Both the position numbers and the translations under genes were made by a program. Of a stretch of DNA of 64,000 nucleotides, positions 33,817 through 43,426 are shown piece after piece. This DNA is from Pelosinus fermentans DSM 17108. GTDB taxonomy: Bacteria > Bacillota > Negativicutes > DSM-13327. The notes below the pieces were generated by a model. It searched no databases. It was given only the letters and a program-made list of their open reading frames with translations, and was not told the origin of the DNA. Location of the stretch: assembly GCF_000271485.2 (NCBI RefSeq), contig NZ_AKVN02000001.1, positions 3,435,501 through 3,499,500 of the forward strand, written 5' to 3'. Numbering within the stretch: position 1 is the first letter of the stretch; the number at the start of each line of letters is the position of its first letter.

Positions 33817-35130
33817 TTATTGTTTATTCAGCATGATTTGCAAAATTTGTCCGTCGGTCTGAACCATTCCCTGGCAGGCTAATTGTCCCAAGTTGGCAAT
33901 GGATTGATCCACATCTTCCGCGACAATCCCTTCATTTTCTGTAACACGAATTCCTTCAAGAGCCATTAACACAGCTTTATACCCAGACATCACCGACGTA
34001 GACACCTTCATGGCACAGCTATTGGATGCTCCATCACAAATAAGTCCTGCCACATCACCAATCATGTTGGAAATAGCCATGCTAACCGTCTTAAAATCTC
34101 CTTTCAGCAGCCAGGCCATTCCTGCTGCTGATCCCATTGAAGCGGTGGTAACAGCACATAATGCTGATAACTTGGGAAGTTTATCATGGATGTAGATTGC
34201 CATCATATGAGATAGCATTAATGCTCTTGTAAGAGTTTCTTCATTTGCCTTTACATGCTCGGCTACCACTACAACAGGCATCGTTGCCGATATACCCTGA
34301 TTGCCGGAGCCAGAATTAGTCATGGCAGGCAATGCTGCCCCACCCATTCGTGCATCAGAAGCTGCCGTTGTACGCATCAGTATCTGGGTCAAAAGGCCAT
34401 CGGATAAGAGTCCCTGATTTCTATGATGCTCCATCGTGGCGCCAATGCGCAGCCCATAATTCCCGTTCATCCCTTCCTGGGATAATGAACTATTTAGGAT
34501 AGCCGCTTCGCGGATAAAATCAATCATCTCTAACGGTGCTTGAGTAGCAAAATCGAATACATCCCGTGCCTTTACTCCAGCTATCGAATATTCATCTTCC
34601 TTATCATCAGCGTTACAAACCTCAGGTTCTATTTGAAATACTACTTTGCCACATTCTTCAATTCGTATCACTTGTGTGTGGCTGTCGGCAATAGAAACCG
34701 TCACCCATTCTTCTCCGTGTATAACCTTTGCTTCCGAATACAAAATCTGAGGGACATCCGCGATCGTAATCTGAACCCGTCCCTGAGCAATCATCAGCTT
34801 ACTCTCTTCAACCTGGGCTGCTGTCAGATGTTTTAGTACCTCCAGCTTTCCTTCCGGATCACCACCAATGGCACCTACAGCCGCCGCAATGAAAAGTCCA
34901 GTAGTACAAGTTCCTGGCACAGTAACCCCCATACCATTTTTCATCAAATTAGCCGATACTTTCGCTTTAATTTTCTCAACCGGTTTCCCTAGTCTCTGGG
35001 CTGCAATAGCAGCTGCCAATGCTAAAGAAATCGGCTCCGTACAGCCTAAAGCAGGTACTACTTCTTTTTTTACAATGTTGATGAATCTCAGCCACAAGGG
35101 GTTCACCGATTTCAAAGATGCATTCTTCAT
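33817..35130 (-). CDS. L-cysteine desulfidase family protein (UPF0597/CyuA-like)
   Basis: A 437-residue enzyme of the UPF0597 family, related to the iron-sulfur serine dehydratase alpha fold. Characteristic segments are VVPALGCTEPISLALAAAIA near residue 20, KNGMGVTVPGTCTTGLFIAA near 64, MTNSGSGNQGISATMPVVVV near 270 and LICDGASNSCAMKVST near 360. The cysteines in GCTEP, CDGASNSC and elsewhere could ligate a [4Fe-4S] cluster. E. coli CyuA (YhaM) breaks cysteine to pyruvate, ammonia and sulfide. It is a single-gene unit. The alternative is a serine or other amino acid deaminase. Confidence 0.85.
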   Translation of the reverse strand: MKNASLKSVNPLWLRFINIVKKEVVPALGCTEPISLALAAAIAAQRLGKPVEKIKAKVSANLMKNGMGVTVPGTCTTGLFIAAAVGAIGGDPEGKLEVLKHLTAAQVEESKLMIAQGRVQITIADVPQILYSEAKVIHGEEWVTVSIADSHTQVIRIEECGKVVFQIEPEVCNADDKEDEYSIAGVKARDVFDFATQAPLEMIDFIREAAILNSSLSQEGMNGNYGLRIGATMEHHRNQGLLSDGLLTQILMRTTAASDARMGGAALPAMTNSGSGNQGISATMPVVVVAEHVKANEETLTRALMLSHMMAIYIHDKLPKLSALCAVTTASMGSAAGMAWLLKGDFKTVSMAISNMIGDVAGLICDGASNSCAMKVSTSVMSGYKAVLMALEGIRVTENEGIVAEDVDQSIANLGQLACQGMVQTDGQILQIMLNKQ

Positions 35131-35582
35131 ATTGAAACATTCCTTTCTGCCATATTCACTGGCGAAAACCGACTACTATACAATGAATCTCTGCTGCCTC
35201 AGATGATCCGTCAAATTCTCTTGATCCTTAGTATACACCAAAATTGCTGCCCATTGCGGTAAAAGATTTTGATTGAATCTGAATCTTTTGGTAATTTACT
35301 GCCAACTGCAGAGGGCGAGACAATCATGATCAGCAGATAATTGCATATGCAATAATGGAAAGGGTTTGCCCGTACCATTATTGTAGGACCTCAGGATATC
35401 TTCTTTTTCAGAAAACATGATCCATTCTATAATTTTAGTATTTACCGTTGAAATGTAAAACTCCTGCAGTATTATGAGAAAGCAGTTCTTGCCCTCTTGA
35501 GGTTTCAATCCGGTCTTCATAGACATAATATTTGCGTTATATATACATTTCAGATTTTTTCTATAAGCTTATAAAAAATCTA
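35131..35582. other. Intergenic region with structured inverted repeats
   Basis: About 450 bp between the desulfidase promoter and the PTS operon terminator. It contains the palindrome TTGCATATGCAA (35341-35352) and the hairpin CAATAATGG / CCATTATTG (35350-35358, 35375-35383) with an inner GGG-TTTG-CCC stem. A 76-codon minus-strand frame (35296-35526) crosses it but lacks a ribosome binding site and family likeness, so I do not call it a gene. Confidence 0.35.
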
Positions 35583-35611
35583 ACAGCAGTAGTCATGAAA
35601 ACTACTGCTGT
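35583..35611 (-). terminator. Terminator of PTS operon 1
   Basis: ACAGCAGTAGT (35583-35593) pairs with ACTACTGCTGT (35601-35611). On the minus strand a T-rich run follows. It lies just after the IID stop codon. Confidence 0.88.
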
Positions 35612-35628
35612 CAATATGAACAATCTGT

Positions 35629-36462
35629 TTAGAAAATTCCTAACGCTGCACCTATACCTGAAATACCAGCAATTATGCATAATACTGTTGTTGACTTCAT
35701 TTTCCTGTTCAATAAGTGAAGCGTAAATAATGTCATTACCAGTGGTAATAAGCCTAATAGCAATTTATCCAAAACATCCGCCTGCAGTTTCAATACAGAT
35801 TCACCTAAGTGAAAGGAAACAGGAGAAGACAATGTAACAAAGCTTGCTGTAAGGCCGCCTAATACGATCCCCCCCATCGTTTGCGCTACTGTCATTACTT
35901 TTTGAATCATATTTCCTGCCATGAGTTTTTGCAGACCTTCACGCCCGAGGAAATACCCTTTCATCCATAAGTTATATGCAATCGTGAACATGATCAACGG
36001 CATTAGAATCATATATAAACCTACGCCTATCAAATTTCCCTGAGCAGAGATACTCAAGGCAAAGGACAAGAGAATCGGTGTCAATGTACCCTGCCATAAC
36101 GTATCTCCGATACCGGCAAGAGGTCCCATTAAACCTGTTTTTAAACCATTGATCATCTGATCGCTAATGGGCTTACCTTTCGCTCGTTGTTCTTCCAGTG
36201 CAATCGTCATACCACCGATGATGCTGCCAAAATGTGGTTCTGTATTAAAAAATGCCAAGTGACGCTGCAATGCTGCTTTCATCTCTTCTTTGTCATGTCC
36301 ATACAATTTTTTTAAAACTGGCGATAATGCATGAACAAAGCCATTTGCCATCAATCGTTCATAGTTGTAATTGGAAACGTAGAAAAACATCCAGAGCCAA
36401 AAGGATTTTACTACATCACTCTTCTTAAGCAAATTTTGTTCCATTTTTTCTTGCTCAGACAT
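35629..36462 (-). CDS. PTS mannose-family IID component (operon 1)
   Basis: A 277-residue membrane subunit of a mannose-type (EII-Man) sugar phosphotransferase. Signatures are NYERLMANGFVHALSPVLKK near residue 33, the phosphate-transfer-linked FNTEPHFGSIIGGMTIALEE near 71 and GLMGPLAGIGDTLWQGTLTP near 110. The C-terminal part spans the membrane. Its ATG follows the IIC stop directly, and its stop is 18 bp before the operon terminator. With IIC it forms the translocation channel; IIA and IIB supply phosphate. The transported sugar is unknown. Confidence 0.92.
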   Translation of the reverse strand: MSEQEKMEQNLLKKSDVVKSFWLWMFFYVSNYNYERLMANGFVHALSPVLKKLYGHDKEEMKAALQRHLAFFNTEPHFGSIIGGMTIALEEQRAKGKPISDQMINGLKTGLMGPLAGIGDTLWQGTLTPILLSFALSISAQGNLIGVGLYMILMPLIMFTIAYNLWMKGYFLGREGLQKLMAGNMIQKVMTVAQTMGGIVLGGLTASFVTLSSPVSFHLGESVLKLQADVLDKLLLGLLPLVMTLFTLHLLNRKMKSTTVLCIIAGISGIGAALGIF

Positions 36463-37224
36463 TTATCTCGCCCCCTGATCTTTCATTGAAAGTTCTGTAT
36501 AAAGTATTGCAATGATAAATCCAATAATGGAAATCGTAATAATTGGAACATGGAAATATACCTGTAAGATGAAACCAATCAGAAAGAATAAGATGATGTA
36601 CTTATTGACGATTGCTCTTAGGTTCATTGCAATCCCCAATGCTGGCAATACACCGCCAATAACAGTGAGTACGTGGAGCGGTGTTCCGCTGAGTGATTGA
36701 ATAATCATCGTCATGATATCGGCGCCATAATATACACCTAGTGTTACAGGCACAATCGTTATAAATGCCAGGAATAATTGCGATGGTACAACATTAAAGA
36801 AGTTAACTTTCTTGTAATTACCTTCTGCTGCAGCCTTGTCTGCCATATGAACAAATGCGATATCTACCGTCATTCTCAACGTAAATAGCATCGTCCCTAA
36901 TAATCCGATTGGTACTGCCAGTGATACAGCTACCTGAGGTGTTGCTCCCGCTGCCATGGCCAGCGCCGTTCCCATCGTTCCAGCTAGACCCGGATCCATC
37001 GGAACAGTACCTCCTGCAGAAATATAAGCCAGATAAGGTAAGTTAATAGCCGCACCAATAATGCATCCGGTAACTGGATCTCCGAGAATAAATCCGACTA
37101 AGGTCCCGGCAATTAAAGGTCTGTTTGCAATGGTTGCCCCTAAATTGGTCAACCATGGAGTTCCGTTAAAACCCAAATAGTATACCACGCCAATTAATAT
37201 GGCCTGAAAAATATCTATGGACAT
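36463..37224 (-). CDS. PTS mannose/sorbose-family IIC component (operon 1)
   Basis: A 253-residue membrane subunit with the IIC-Man/Sor signature: GTLVGFILGDPVTGCIIGAA near residue 38 and GTVPMDPGLAGTMGTALAMA near 72. AGAGGGGG precedes the ATG. It forms a pair with the IID gene, which starts at the next base. It is placed after an SDR dehydrogenase gene, so the phosphorylated product may be a sugar alcohol or hydroxy-sugar that the dehydrogenase acts on. Confidence 0.92.
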   Translation of the reverse strand: MSIDIFQAILIGVVYYLGFNGTPWLTNLGATIANRPLIAGTLVGFILGDPVTGCIIGAAINLPYLAYISAGGTVPMDPGLAGTMGTALAMAAGATPQVAVSLAVPIGLLGTMLFTLRMTVDIAFVHMADKAAAEGNYKKVNFFNVVPSQLFLAFITIVPVTLGVYYGADIMTMIIQSLSGTPLHVLTVIGGVLPALGIAMNLRAIVNKYIILFFLIGFILQVYFHVPIITISIIGFIIAILYTELSMKDQGAR

Positions 37225-37282
37225 TGAGCATCCCCCTCTTTTTTCATGTGGTGTGGATAGTTTGCTTTATACGCTTACGTTA

Positions 37283-38059
37283 TTAATGCATTAAGCTGCC
37301 ACCTGTTAGATTTAGCGCTTGGCCTGTCATGTATTCCGATTTATCACTAGCAAGGAAAATTGCCATATCGGTAAAGTTTTTATAACTGCAAACGCGTCCC
37401 ATTGGAATGGTCTTGCAGAAATATGGCATAACGTCTTCTGGTTTCAAATTACGTTTACGCGCATAATCGGCAATCTGCTTATCCCACATTGGCGTTTGTA
37501 CAACGCCTGGGCAGATAGAATTTGCACGTATTCCTTGTTGAGCGTATTCTAATGCAATGGACTGTGTAAGTCCGATCACACCGAATTTACTGGCGCAATA
37601 TGCCTGATACTGTGCGCCTGCTTTTTTACCCGATTGGGATGACATGTTAATGATGACGCCACCGTTATTTTTGAGCATATGCGTTACTGCACTCTGGCAG
37701 CAGAAGAACATGCCTTTGAGATTGACATTAAGCGTCAGATCCCAGATTTCTTCTGTACAATCGAGAAATGGTAATATTTTCGATACTCCTGCGCAGTTCA
37801 TCCAAACATCAATGCCGCCAAATGTATCAGCTGCTGCTTCGCCAGCTCCAAAAACCGAACCTTTATCTGCTACATTTACTTTTTGATACATTGCTTCGCC
37901 GCCTTCTGCGATGATTTTATCTGCTGTGCATTTGGCTGCTGCTTCATCAAGATCTAGCACTGTAATTTTGGCGCCTTCCTTTGAAAAAGCTATTGCTGCT
38001 GATCTGCCAAGGCCGCTGCCTGCACCCGTAACAACAATAGATTTTCCTCTCAATAACAT
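37283..38059 (-). CDS. SDR family oxidoreductase embedded in PTS operon 1
   Basis: A 258-residue short-chain dehydrogenase. The N-terminal NAD(P) motif is TGAGSGLGRSAAIAFSKEGA near residue 12. The catalytic residues are Ser in NMSSQSGKK (near 140) and Tyr/Lys in AYCASKFGV (near 153-158). It ends TGQALNLTGGSLMH. ATG 38059 is chosen since GAGGAG lies 9 bases upstream; the ATG at 38068 abuts the site. It sits between IIB and IIC, as sorbitol-6-phosphate-type dehydrogenases do in PTS operons for polyols. It probably oxidises the imported phospho-polyol or reduces a phospho-ketose. Confidence 0.87.
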   Translation of the reverse strand: MLLRGKSIVVTGAGSGLGRSAAIAFSKEGAKITVLDLDEAAAKCTADKIIAEGGEAMYQKVNVADKGSVFGAGEAAADTFGGIDVWMNCAGVSKILPFLDCTEEIWDLTLNVNLKGMFFCCQSAVTHMLKNNGGVIINMSSQSGKKAGAQYQAYCASKFGVIGLTQSIALEYAQQGIRANSICPGVVQTPMWDKQIADYARKRNLKPEDVMPYFCKTIPMGRVCSYKNFTDMAIFLASDKSEYMTGQALNLTGGSLMH

Positions 38060-38091
38060 TGAATACATCTCCTCTCTTTTGACTTGTAGGC

Positions 38092-38568
38092 TTATTTTAA
38101 ATATTCTTCCACGCCAACAGCTTGCTGGTCAGGAATAATATGAATTACTAATTTTGTACCGTGAGCCGTGATCTTCTTAAAGGATTCTCTTTCTGTATCG
38201 GAAGCTGAAATATTCTTATAGAATTTCGTGCGTTTTGTATTTGCCCCCATGCCGCCGATAATGATCTTTTCAAGGGGAAGTCCTGTTTCGATTACAGTTA
38301 AGAAACTTTCCGGAACTTTTGCTAGGATCATGAGTTTTTCATCATCACTCATTTTTTTAATCTCTGCTGCTGCTTCCTCGCAATGGTAAATATGCAGCTT
38401 AATTTCTCTTGGAACAGCCATTTCAATAATGGATTTTAGAAAGTCATCGGATGCTGTTTCATCATCGATGATTACGATGTGATTTGCTCCTACATATTGC
38501 AGCCAAGCTGTCATTACCTGTCCATGAATTAATCTGTCATCAATACGTGCTAGCACAACTGTCGCCAT
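38092..38568 (-). CDS. PTS mannose-family IIB component (operon 1)
   Basis: A 158-residue cytosolic phosphotransfer protein. The phosphorylated His lies in RIDDRLIHGQVMTAWL (His about 15). The rest shows typical IIB-Man segments: IVIIDDETASDDFLKSIIEM near residue 31 and GANTKRTKFYKNISA near 108. AGGAG lies upstream of the ATG. It accepts phosphate from IIA and passes it to the sugar at the IIC/IID channel. Confidence 0.92.
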   Translation of the reverse strand: MATVVLARIDDRLIHGQVMTAWLQYVGANHIVIIDDETASDDFLKSIIEMAVPREIKLHIYHCEEAAAEIKKMSDDEKLMILAKVPESFLTVIETGLPLEKIIIGGMGANTKRTKFYKNISASDTERESFKKITAHGTKLVIHIIPDQQAVGVEEYLK

Positions 38569-38592
38569 TGTAACTCTTCTCCTTATAGCCTA

Positions 38593-39012
38593 TTAGGCTT
38601 TCTTTTTGTTCAACTCGCCAATTAAATCTTTAATTCCATATTTTCCGGATTCTATAAGAGCATCTACCATGCTATCCAGATCTTCTTGTGCCATTCTTTT
38701 TCCAATTGCTTCTAGCAGCATCGGAAGGTTGACACCAGTAATTGCTTTGAATTTGTATTCTCTTAACAGAGGATAATTTAATGCTACCTGATTCGCCGGG
38801 CTTGCCGAAAACAAATCCGTAAATACCAAAACCCCATCACCATCATCCAATTCACCAACCTCCTTACAAATTAATTTTCCAAATGCTGTGATATCATCTC
38901 CATGATATAATCCTAATACTTTGCATTTTTCCTGCTTTCCTATAATCAGTTCAGCTGCATTTAAAAGCCCTGCTGCCAATTCTCCATGTGTTGCAATCAA
39001 TATACCGACCAT
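38593..39012 (-). CDS. PTS mannose-family IIA component (operon 1)
   Basis: A 139-residue cytosolic protein beginning VGILIATHGELAAGLLNAAE, with the phosphoacceptor His at about residue 9. The second motif LVFTDLFSASPANQVALNY lies near 61. It is the first gene of the operon; GGAGG lies just before the ATG. Expression is expected to depend on the -24/-12 promoter 75 bp upstream. Confidence 0.92.
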   Translation of the reverse strand: MVGILIATHGELAAGLLNAAELIIGKQEKCKVLGLYHGDDITAFGKLICKEVGELDDGDGVLVFTDLFSASPANQVALNYPLLREYKFKAITGVNLPMLLEAIGKRMAQEDLDSMVDALIESGKYGIKDLIGELNKKKA

Positions 39013-39087
39013 TCTTTCGCCTCCAAAATTTATAACAGCAACGATATCTACATATCCTCATTACATTGCTTCTCTGCTTTATATACT

Positions 39088-39105
39088 TGCAAGTACTGTG
39101 CCAAT
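39088..39105 (-). promoter_or_regulatory. Sigma-54 (-24/-12) promoter of PTS operon 1
   Basis: On the minus strand the sequence TTGGCACAGTACTTGCAA carries the invariant GG and GC pairs with correct spacing (TGGCAC N5 TTGC). It lies 76-93 bp upstream of the IIA start. The divergent activator encoded at 39345 has a sigma-54-interacting AAA+ domain, as required. Confidence 0.88.
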
Positions 39106-39185
39106 TCAAATAAACGTCTATGTGTGTTATAAAAACATAATTAATTTGATAAAAAACTGCATATTTTTCATTATAAAAATTCACG

Positions 39186-39283
39186 TGTGTCAAAAAGTCT
39201 GGTATTTCAAAATTAAGTATTTGTTTTCCCCATCTGTGTCAACAATATTATTATTTTATAGTCTGTGTCATTTTACTGTGTCA
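39186..39283. promoter_or_regulatory. Repeated TGTGTCA motifs, candidate upstream activator sites
   Basis: Four copies of TGTGTCA lie at 39186, 39235, 39264 and 39277, all in the same orientation. The last three begin CTGTGTCA. They are 80-180 bp from the -24/-12 promoter, the normal place for LevR-type enhancer sites, and next to the activator gene. Confidence 0.55.
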
Positions 39284-39344
39284 CAAATATGGCGTTTCAG
39301 TTATAATGAAAAGTGAACTGTGTTGAAATGAAAGGGTGAAAAGT

Positions 39345-42020
39345 TTGCACTATGAGAAGAATTTAAAGCGAAAAGACCGAATTTATCAATTATTGAATAA
39401 AAATCTTGAAAAGCAAGAAATCCAAGAGACGGCACAGATCTTTAATTATGGTCTGCATGCCGGCAAAATTTCTACTGAGCTGCATATTGACCGCTCCAAT
39501 GTCAGCAGAGAATTAAATCAACTGGTAAAAGAAACTTCTGTGATTAAAATCTCTGGCAAGCCAGTATTATATTTTTCAAGGAAAGTCATCGAGTGTCTTT
39601 TTCACGTAAAAATTTCACAATATGTATTTTATAGCAAAACCCTTTTTTTACAAATTCTAGATCCCCATGTTGATATAGTTACTTTGTCTGAGACAAAACA
39701 AAACAGATATTCCATGCCATCACTTCCAAAAAAAGATAAAATCGCAACAGAATCTTTTAAAAAGATTTTTGACACCCTTATCGGTACAGATTCCAGCTTA
39801 AAGAATCAAATCAAACAGGCTATCGCTGCCATCATCTACCCGCCTAACGGCCTGCATACTTTTTTGATGGGACCTACCGGTGTAGGTAAAACAACTTTTG
39901 CTGAGCTCATGTACCGTTATGCCGTCGCAATAGAAAAACTAAGATCAGATGCGCCTTATATCATCTTCAACTGCGCTGATTATGCAGGAAATTCTCAATT
40001 GCTTTTGTCTTATCTGTTCGGCCATGTCAAAGGTGCCTTTACCGGTGCTGACAAAGAAAAGCCAGGTTTAATCGACGCTGCTGATGGAGGCATTTTATTC
40101 TTAGATGAAGTTCACCGTCTTTCACCAGAAGGACAGGAGATGTTGTTTTCCTTGATGGATCGGGGAATTTTTCGCAGACTAGGTGAATCTGACAATCTTC
40201 ATAAAGCCAATGTTCGCTTAATTTTAGCCACAACAGAAAATCCAGAAAAAGCGGTGTTAACAACCTTCTTGCGCAGAATTCCCTGTGTAATCAAAATCCC
40301 TAGTCTTTCCGAACGACCAATGAAGGAACGGATGCAACTCATTTGTGCCTTCTTCATCGAAGAATCAAAAAAAATAAAACTTCCAGTCACAGTATCAACA
40401 GAAGTTCTAAAGTTATTTTTATTATATGACTGTAAGGGAAACATCGGACAGTTGAGAAATGATATTCAAATTACCTGTGCTAATGCTTTTGTCGATTATC
40501 TCACCGAAAACAAAGATACAATCTATATCAAGCTCTCTCAGATGGCAAACCGATTCACAGAAGGTCTTTTTATAATGGATCAAAAACGTGAAGAGCTAGT
40601 TCAAAGTTTTGATTTGAATTCTATCGTTGACCTTACATTCAGTGCAGAAACGATAGAAGATGAAGACCCTTTAAAAAAAATCATATTTCACGATGATTAT
40701 AAAACAGAAGAAGATTTTTATGAAAGCATCTTACACAATTCCAGAAAATATTTCGATGAAGGAAAATCTATTGCAGAAATTAAGAATAACATTAATTTAC
40801 AGGTAGTAGAATATTTCAATAAATTTCCTCCACAAAAAATAAACAAAACGAATAACGAACATGATTCCATGTTATATAAAATTATCCAGGAAGAAGTAAT
40901 AAATGTCGTCAGAGAAATTCTAGCTGAAGTTGCAGCAGATCTTAATATTTGTATTGATTCCAGGATTATTTACAGTTTGGCACTACATATAGAGACATTA
41001 ATGGAACGGCTCAAAACTGGAGTTCATGTATATAATTCAAGTTTGCTAATGAATCAGACTCACCTAACGGATGAATATGAAATGTCATTAAGAATTAAAA
41101 ACAAACTTGAAAAGAAACTTCATATAAAGATTCCAAATGAGGAAGCGGATTTCATTGCTATGTTCCTTTATGCCCTGAAGAATAGTGAACATCAGAATTA
41201 TATCAGCGTCATTGTAATGACTCATGGAAATTCAACGGCAAGCAGCATGGCAAGCGTCGCAAATGAACTGCTCCAAACGGATCATATTAAAGCAATCGAT
41301 ATGCCCTTAAAAAAAACAGTAAATGATACCTTACAAAATGCTATTGAATTGGTACGGGACATCAGCCCTCAAAAAGGTGTATTACTCTTAGTAGATATGG
41401 GCTCTTTAGCGACCTTTTCCGAGTCAATTACGAAAGAAACAGGAATTTTAACAGATACGATAAAAATGGTAAGTACACCTATGGTGATTGAAGCGGCAAG
41501 AAAATCTATGATGCCAAACATGACATTGGAACTTCTAGTTGAAGAAGTAGAGAAAACCAGCATTTTCATTGGACAAAGTATGAGTATTTCGGCTAACAAA
41601 AGAAACAGCGGGATCGGCGCCAATAAAAATATTGCAACATCAGCCACTGAATTGGATTATTTTGACCATGACCATGATAAAATGATGACGCTGTTAGGTC
41701 GAGTACTTACTTTTTTAAATCCAGTGAAAGCTTATGATTTGCTCAATCAGGTATATACTGCTCTTTTGAAACAGTTAGAGATTGCACCTGACAGAGGACT
41801 AAAAATCAAATTTATGTTTCACAATATGGGTATGATTGAACGGCTTATATCAAAAGAAATATTTGAATATACAAAATTAAAAGATTTGAAAAAAAGGAAA
41901 AAATCGATTTTTATTACGATAAAAACCGAATATAAAATTATCGAAAATGCATTCGGCATCCATATTCCCGATAGCGAATTTGCCTATATTATAGAAATGC
42001 TGAGTCCCTATTATGAATAA
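39345..42020 (+). CDS. LevR-type sigma-54-dependent activator with PTS regulatory domains (operon 1)
   Basis: About 891 residues. TTG 39345 has AAAGGG 8 bases upstream; a GTG at 39336 is too close to it. Order: N-terminal HTH (about 1-70), AAA+ domain with Walker [15 protein letters not shown] near 175, sigma-54 loop [12 protein letters not shown] near 230 and Walker [12 protein letters not shown]. Then come PRD1 ([16 protein letters not shown], near 545), an EIIA-Man-like domain ([14 protein letters not shown], His near 625) and PRD2 ([12 protein letters not shown]). Phosphorylation of these histidines by HPr and EIIB sets activity. It is divergent from the PTS operon it should switch on. 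Confidence 0.93.
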   Translation: MHYEKNLKRKDRIYQLLNKNLEKQEIQETAQIFNYGLHAGKISTELHIDRSNVSRELNQLVKETSVIKISGKPVLYFSRKVIECLFHVKISQYVFYSKTLFLQILDPHVDIVTLSETKQNRYSMPSLPKKDKIATESFKKIFDTLIGTDSSLKNQIKQAIAAIIYPPNGLHTFLMGPTGVGKTTFAELMYRYAVAIEKLRSDAPYIIFNCADYAGNSQLLLSYLFGHVKGAFTGADKEKPGLIDAADGGILFLDEVHRLSPEGQEMLFSLMDRGIFRRLGESDNLHKANVRLILATTENPEKAVLTTFLRRIPCVIKIPSLSERPMKERMQLICAFFIEESKKIKLPVTVSTEVLKLFLLYDCKGNIGQLRNDIQITCANAFVDYLTENKDTIYIKLSQMANRFTEGLFIMDQKREELVQSFDLNSIVDLTFSAETIEDEDPLKKIIFHDDYKTEEDFYESILHNSRKYFDEGKSIAEIKNNINLQVVEYFNKFPPQKINKTNNEHDSMLYKIIQEEVINVVREILAEVAADLNICIDSRIIYSLALHIETLMERLKTGVHVYNSSLLMNQTHLTDEYEMSLRIKNKLEKKLHIKIPNEEADFIAMFLYALKNSEHQNYISVIVMTHGNSTASSMASVANELLQTDHIKAIDMPLKKTVNDTLQNAIELVRDISPQKGVLLLVDMGSLATFSESITKETGILTDTIKMVSTPMVIEAARKSMMPNMTLELLVEEVEKTSIFIGQSMSISANKRNSGIGANKNIATSATELDYFDHDHDKMMTLLGRVLTFLNPVKAYDLLNQVYTALLKQLEIAPDRGLKIKFMFHNMGMIERLISKEIFEYTKLKDLKKRKKSIFITIKTEYKIIENAFGIHIPDSEFAYIIEMLSPYYE

Positions 42021-42140
42021 ACACAGGATACTGCCTTTAACCCAGCATAAAGCATCAGGCGGGATCGATCCATATTATGATCCTTTTTAATAAAGATAGT
42101 TCGCCTATCCGTTTTAGTATCATCAGAATTTTGTACAAAA

Positions 42141-42182
42141 AAAGGCTCTACAAGCAGGAAAATGCTGCAATGTTGAGCCTTT
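42141..42182. terminator. Terminator between convergent genes
   Basis: AAAGGCTC / GAGCCTTT closes a long stem with further internal pairing (42141-42182). It lies between the plus-strand activator gene and the minus-strand ABC permease gene. Confidence 0.75.
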
Positions 42183-42202
42183 CTCTCTATCTATGGCAGA
42201 TA

Positions 42203-43426
42203 TCACAAATATTTTGCAACATCCATCTTATAGGTAAGTACTGCAGGAATCAGTCCAGCCAGGATACCAAATAAAGTACCGCCAATGATGATGTATATTT
42301 CTTCCAGAGTAACTCCTGATGTCAAAACAATTGCTGTTTTACTTTCCATAACCTTCACCAATCCTAAATAGATTCCATGTCCTGTTAGTATGCCAATCAC
42401 GACGCCAAGAATCGTCAAAAGAGCACTTTCAGCCAGAATGACAGTAAAAATATCCCTGGCACTGGCTCCTAATGCCCGTAGGATAGACCGGTCCCGGGCA
42501 CGTCCAAGAGCCGACCAATACACAGAAAGCGCCATAATCATTAATCCCATCACAATAATTACATAGGCGATACTCCTTAGCATCTGCTCCCCCTGCCCTA
42601 AGATACTAAATAGCTGAACAATAACCTGAGCAGGAAAAATCATCTGGGCTCCCTTTTCCTGCTGAAACTGCTGGTACAGGCGCATCGCTTCACTGTAGCC
42701 CTTGGGTTTTACCAGAATGGCAGTAACTTCATGTTCATGCTCGTGTTCATGTTCATGACTATCTTCAACAGCCTCTCCCTCATCCTTAGATTCATGCTTC
42801 TCATGTGCCAGCCAGATACTTTCAATCGGAACTAAAACAGCCTGATCATAGGGACCATTCACTGGCTGAAGTATACCCACAACCTGATACGCTTGGTCAT
42901 GTGTATGGCCCCCAGGTATAAAACCATGAGCTGATTTAAACTCATCTCCTAGCTTTAGCCCCAGCTCCTGAGCAGCTTTTGCTCCGACAACAGCCTCAAA
43001 TGGCACAGAAAAGGGACGTCCTGCCGCTAATTGCAGCCATTCTCCCTGACCAACCTTGGGTTCATGGGAAAAGATACCACTCCCGCTGCCTACTATGGTA
43101 TATCCTTTATAGTTATCACCAAAGGCCAGTGGAATAGCCGAAGCCACTAGTGGATTCTCTGACAATTTTTCATAAATCTCATGACTCACATTGCCAATAG
43201 GCACATCCTTTAAAAAAACCGTATTTAAGACAAGCTGATTTGGGCTGCCTTTGGCCCCGACAATGAGGTCAAAAGGTTCTGTAGCTCTAACCAAGCCAGC
43301 ATGAGTACCAGCGGATAGCAAGGTCACCACTGCCAGCATGGCGATGGTAGCAGCTACGATAAGTACGGTCAAGCCACTTTGAACCGGCTTTGCCAGCAAA
43401 TTACGCCAGGCGATTAGAAGTCGCAC
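42203..43426 (-). CDS. FtsX-like ABC transporter permease with His-rich loop
   Basis: A 407-residue permease of the MacB/LolCE type: one N-terminal segment, a large extracytoplasmic domain, then three C-terminal segments (FtsX domain). GTG 43426 is preferred (GGAGG 9 bases upstream); TTG 43432 is possible. The external domain carries a histidine-rich stretch EDSHEHEHEHEHE near residue 226 and a second one, GGHTHDQ, near 172, both suited to metal binding. It is paired with the ATPase gene, which it overlaps. Such pairs export lipids, peptides or metals or drive envelope processes, and the histidines hint at zinc or copper. Confidence 0.87.
   Translation of the reverse strand: MRLLIAWRNLLAKPVQSGLTVLIVAATIAMLAVVTLLSAGTHAGLVRATEPFDLIVGAKGSPNQLVLNTVFLKDVPIGNVSHEIYEKLSENPLVASAIPLAFGDNYKGYTIVGSGSGIFSHEPKVGQGEWLQLAAGRPFSVPFEAVVGAKAAQELGLKLGDEFKSAHGFIPGGHTHDQAYQVVGILQPVNGPYDQAVLVPIESIWLAHEKHESKDEGEAVEDSHEHEHEHEHEVTAILVKPKGYSEAMRLYQQFQQEKGAQMIFPAQVIVQLFSILGQGEQMLRSIAYVIIVMGLMIMALSVYWSALGRARDRSILRALGASARDIFTVILAESALLTILGVVIGILTGHGIYLGLVKVMESKTAIVLTSGVTLEEIYIIIGGTLFGILAGLIPAVLTYKMDVAKYL

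Noticed and set aside
35296-35526. 76-codon minus-strand open frame
   Set aside because: No ribosome binding site, no family likeness, and it overlaps strong inverted repeats, so it is probably chance.
39186-39283. CRISPR-like array from the TGTGTCA repeats
   Set aside because: The repeats are only 7-8 bp with uneven spacing and no spacer pattern; they fit regulator sites.
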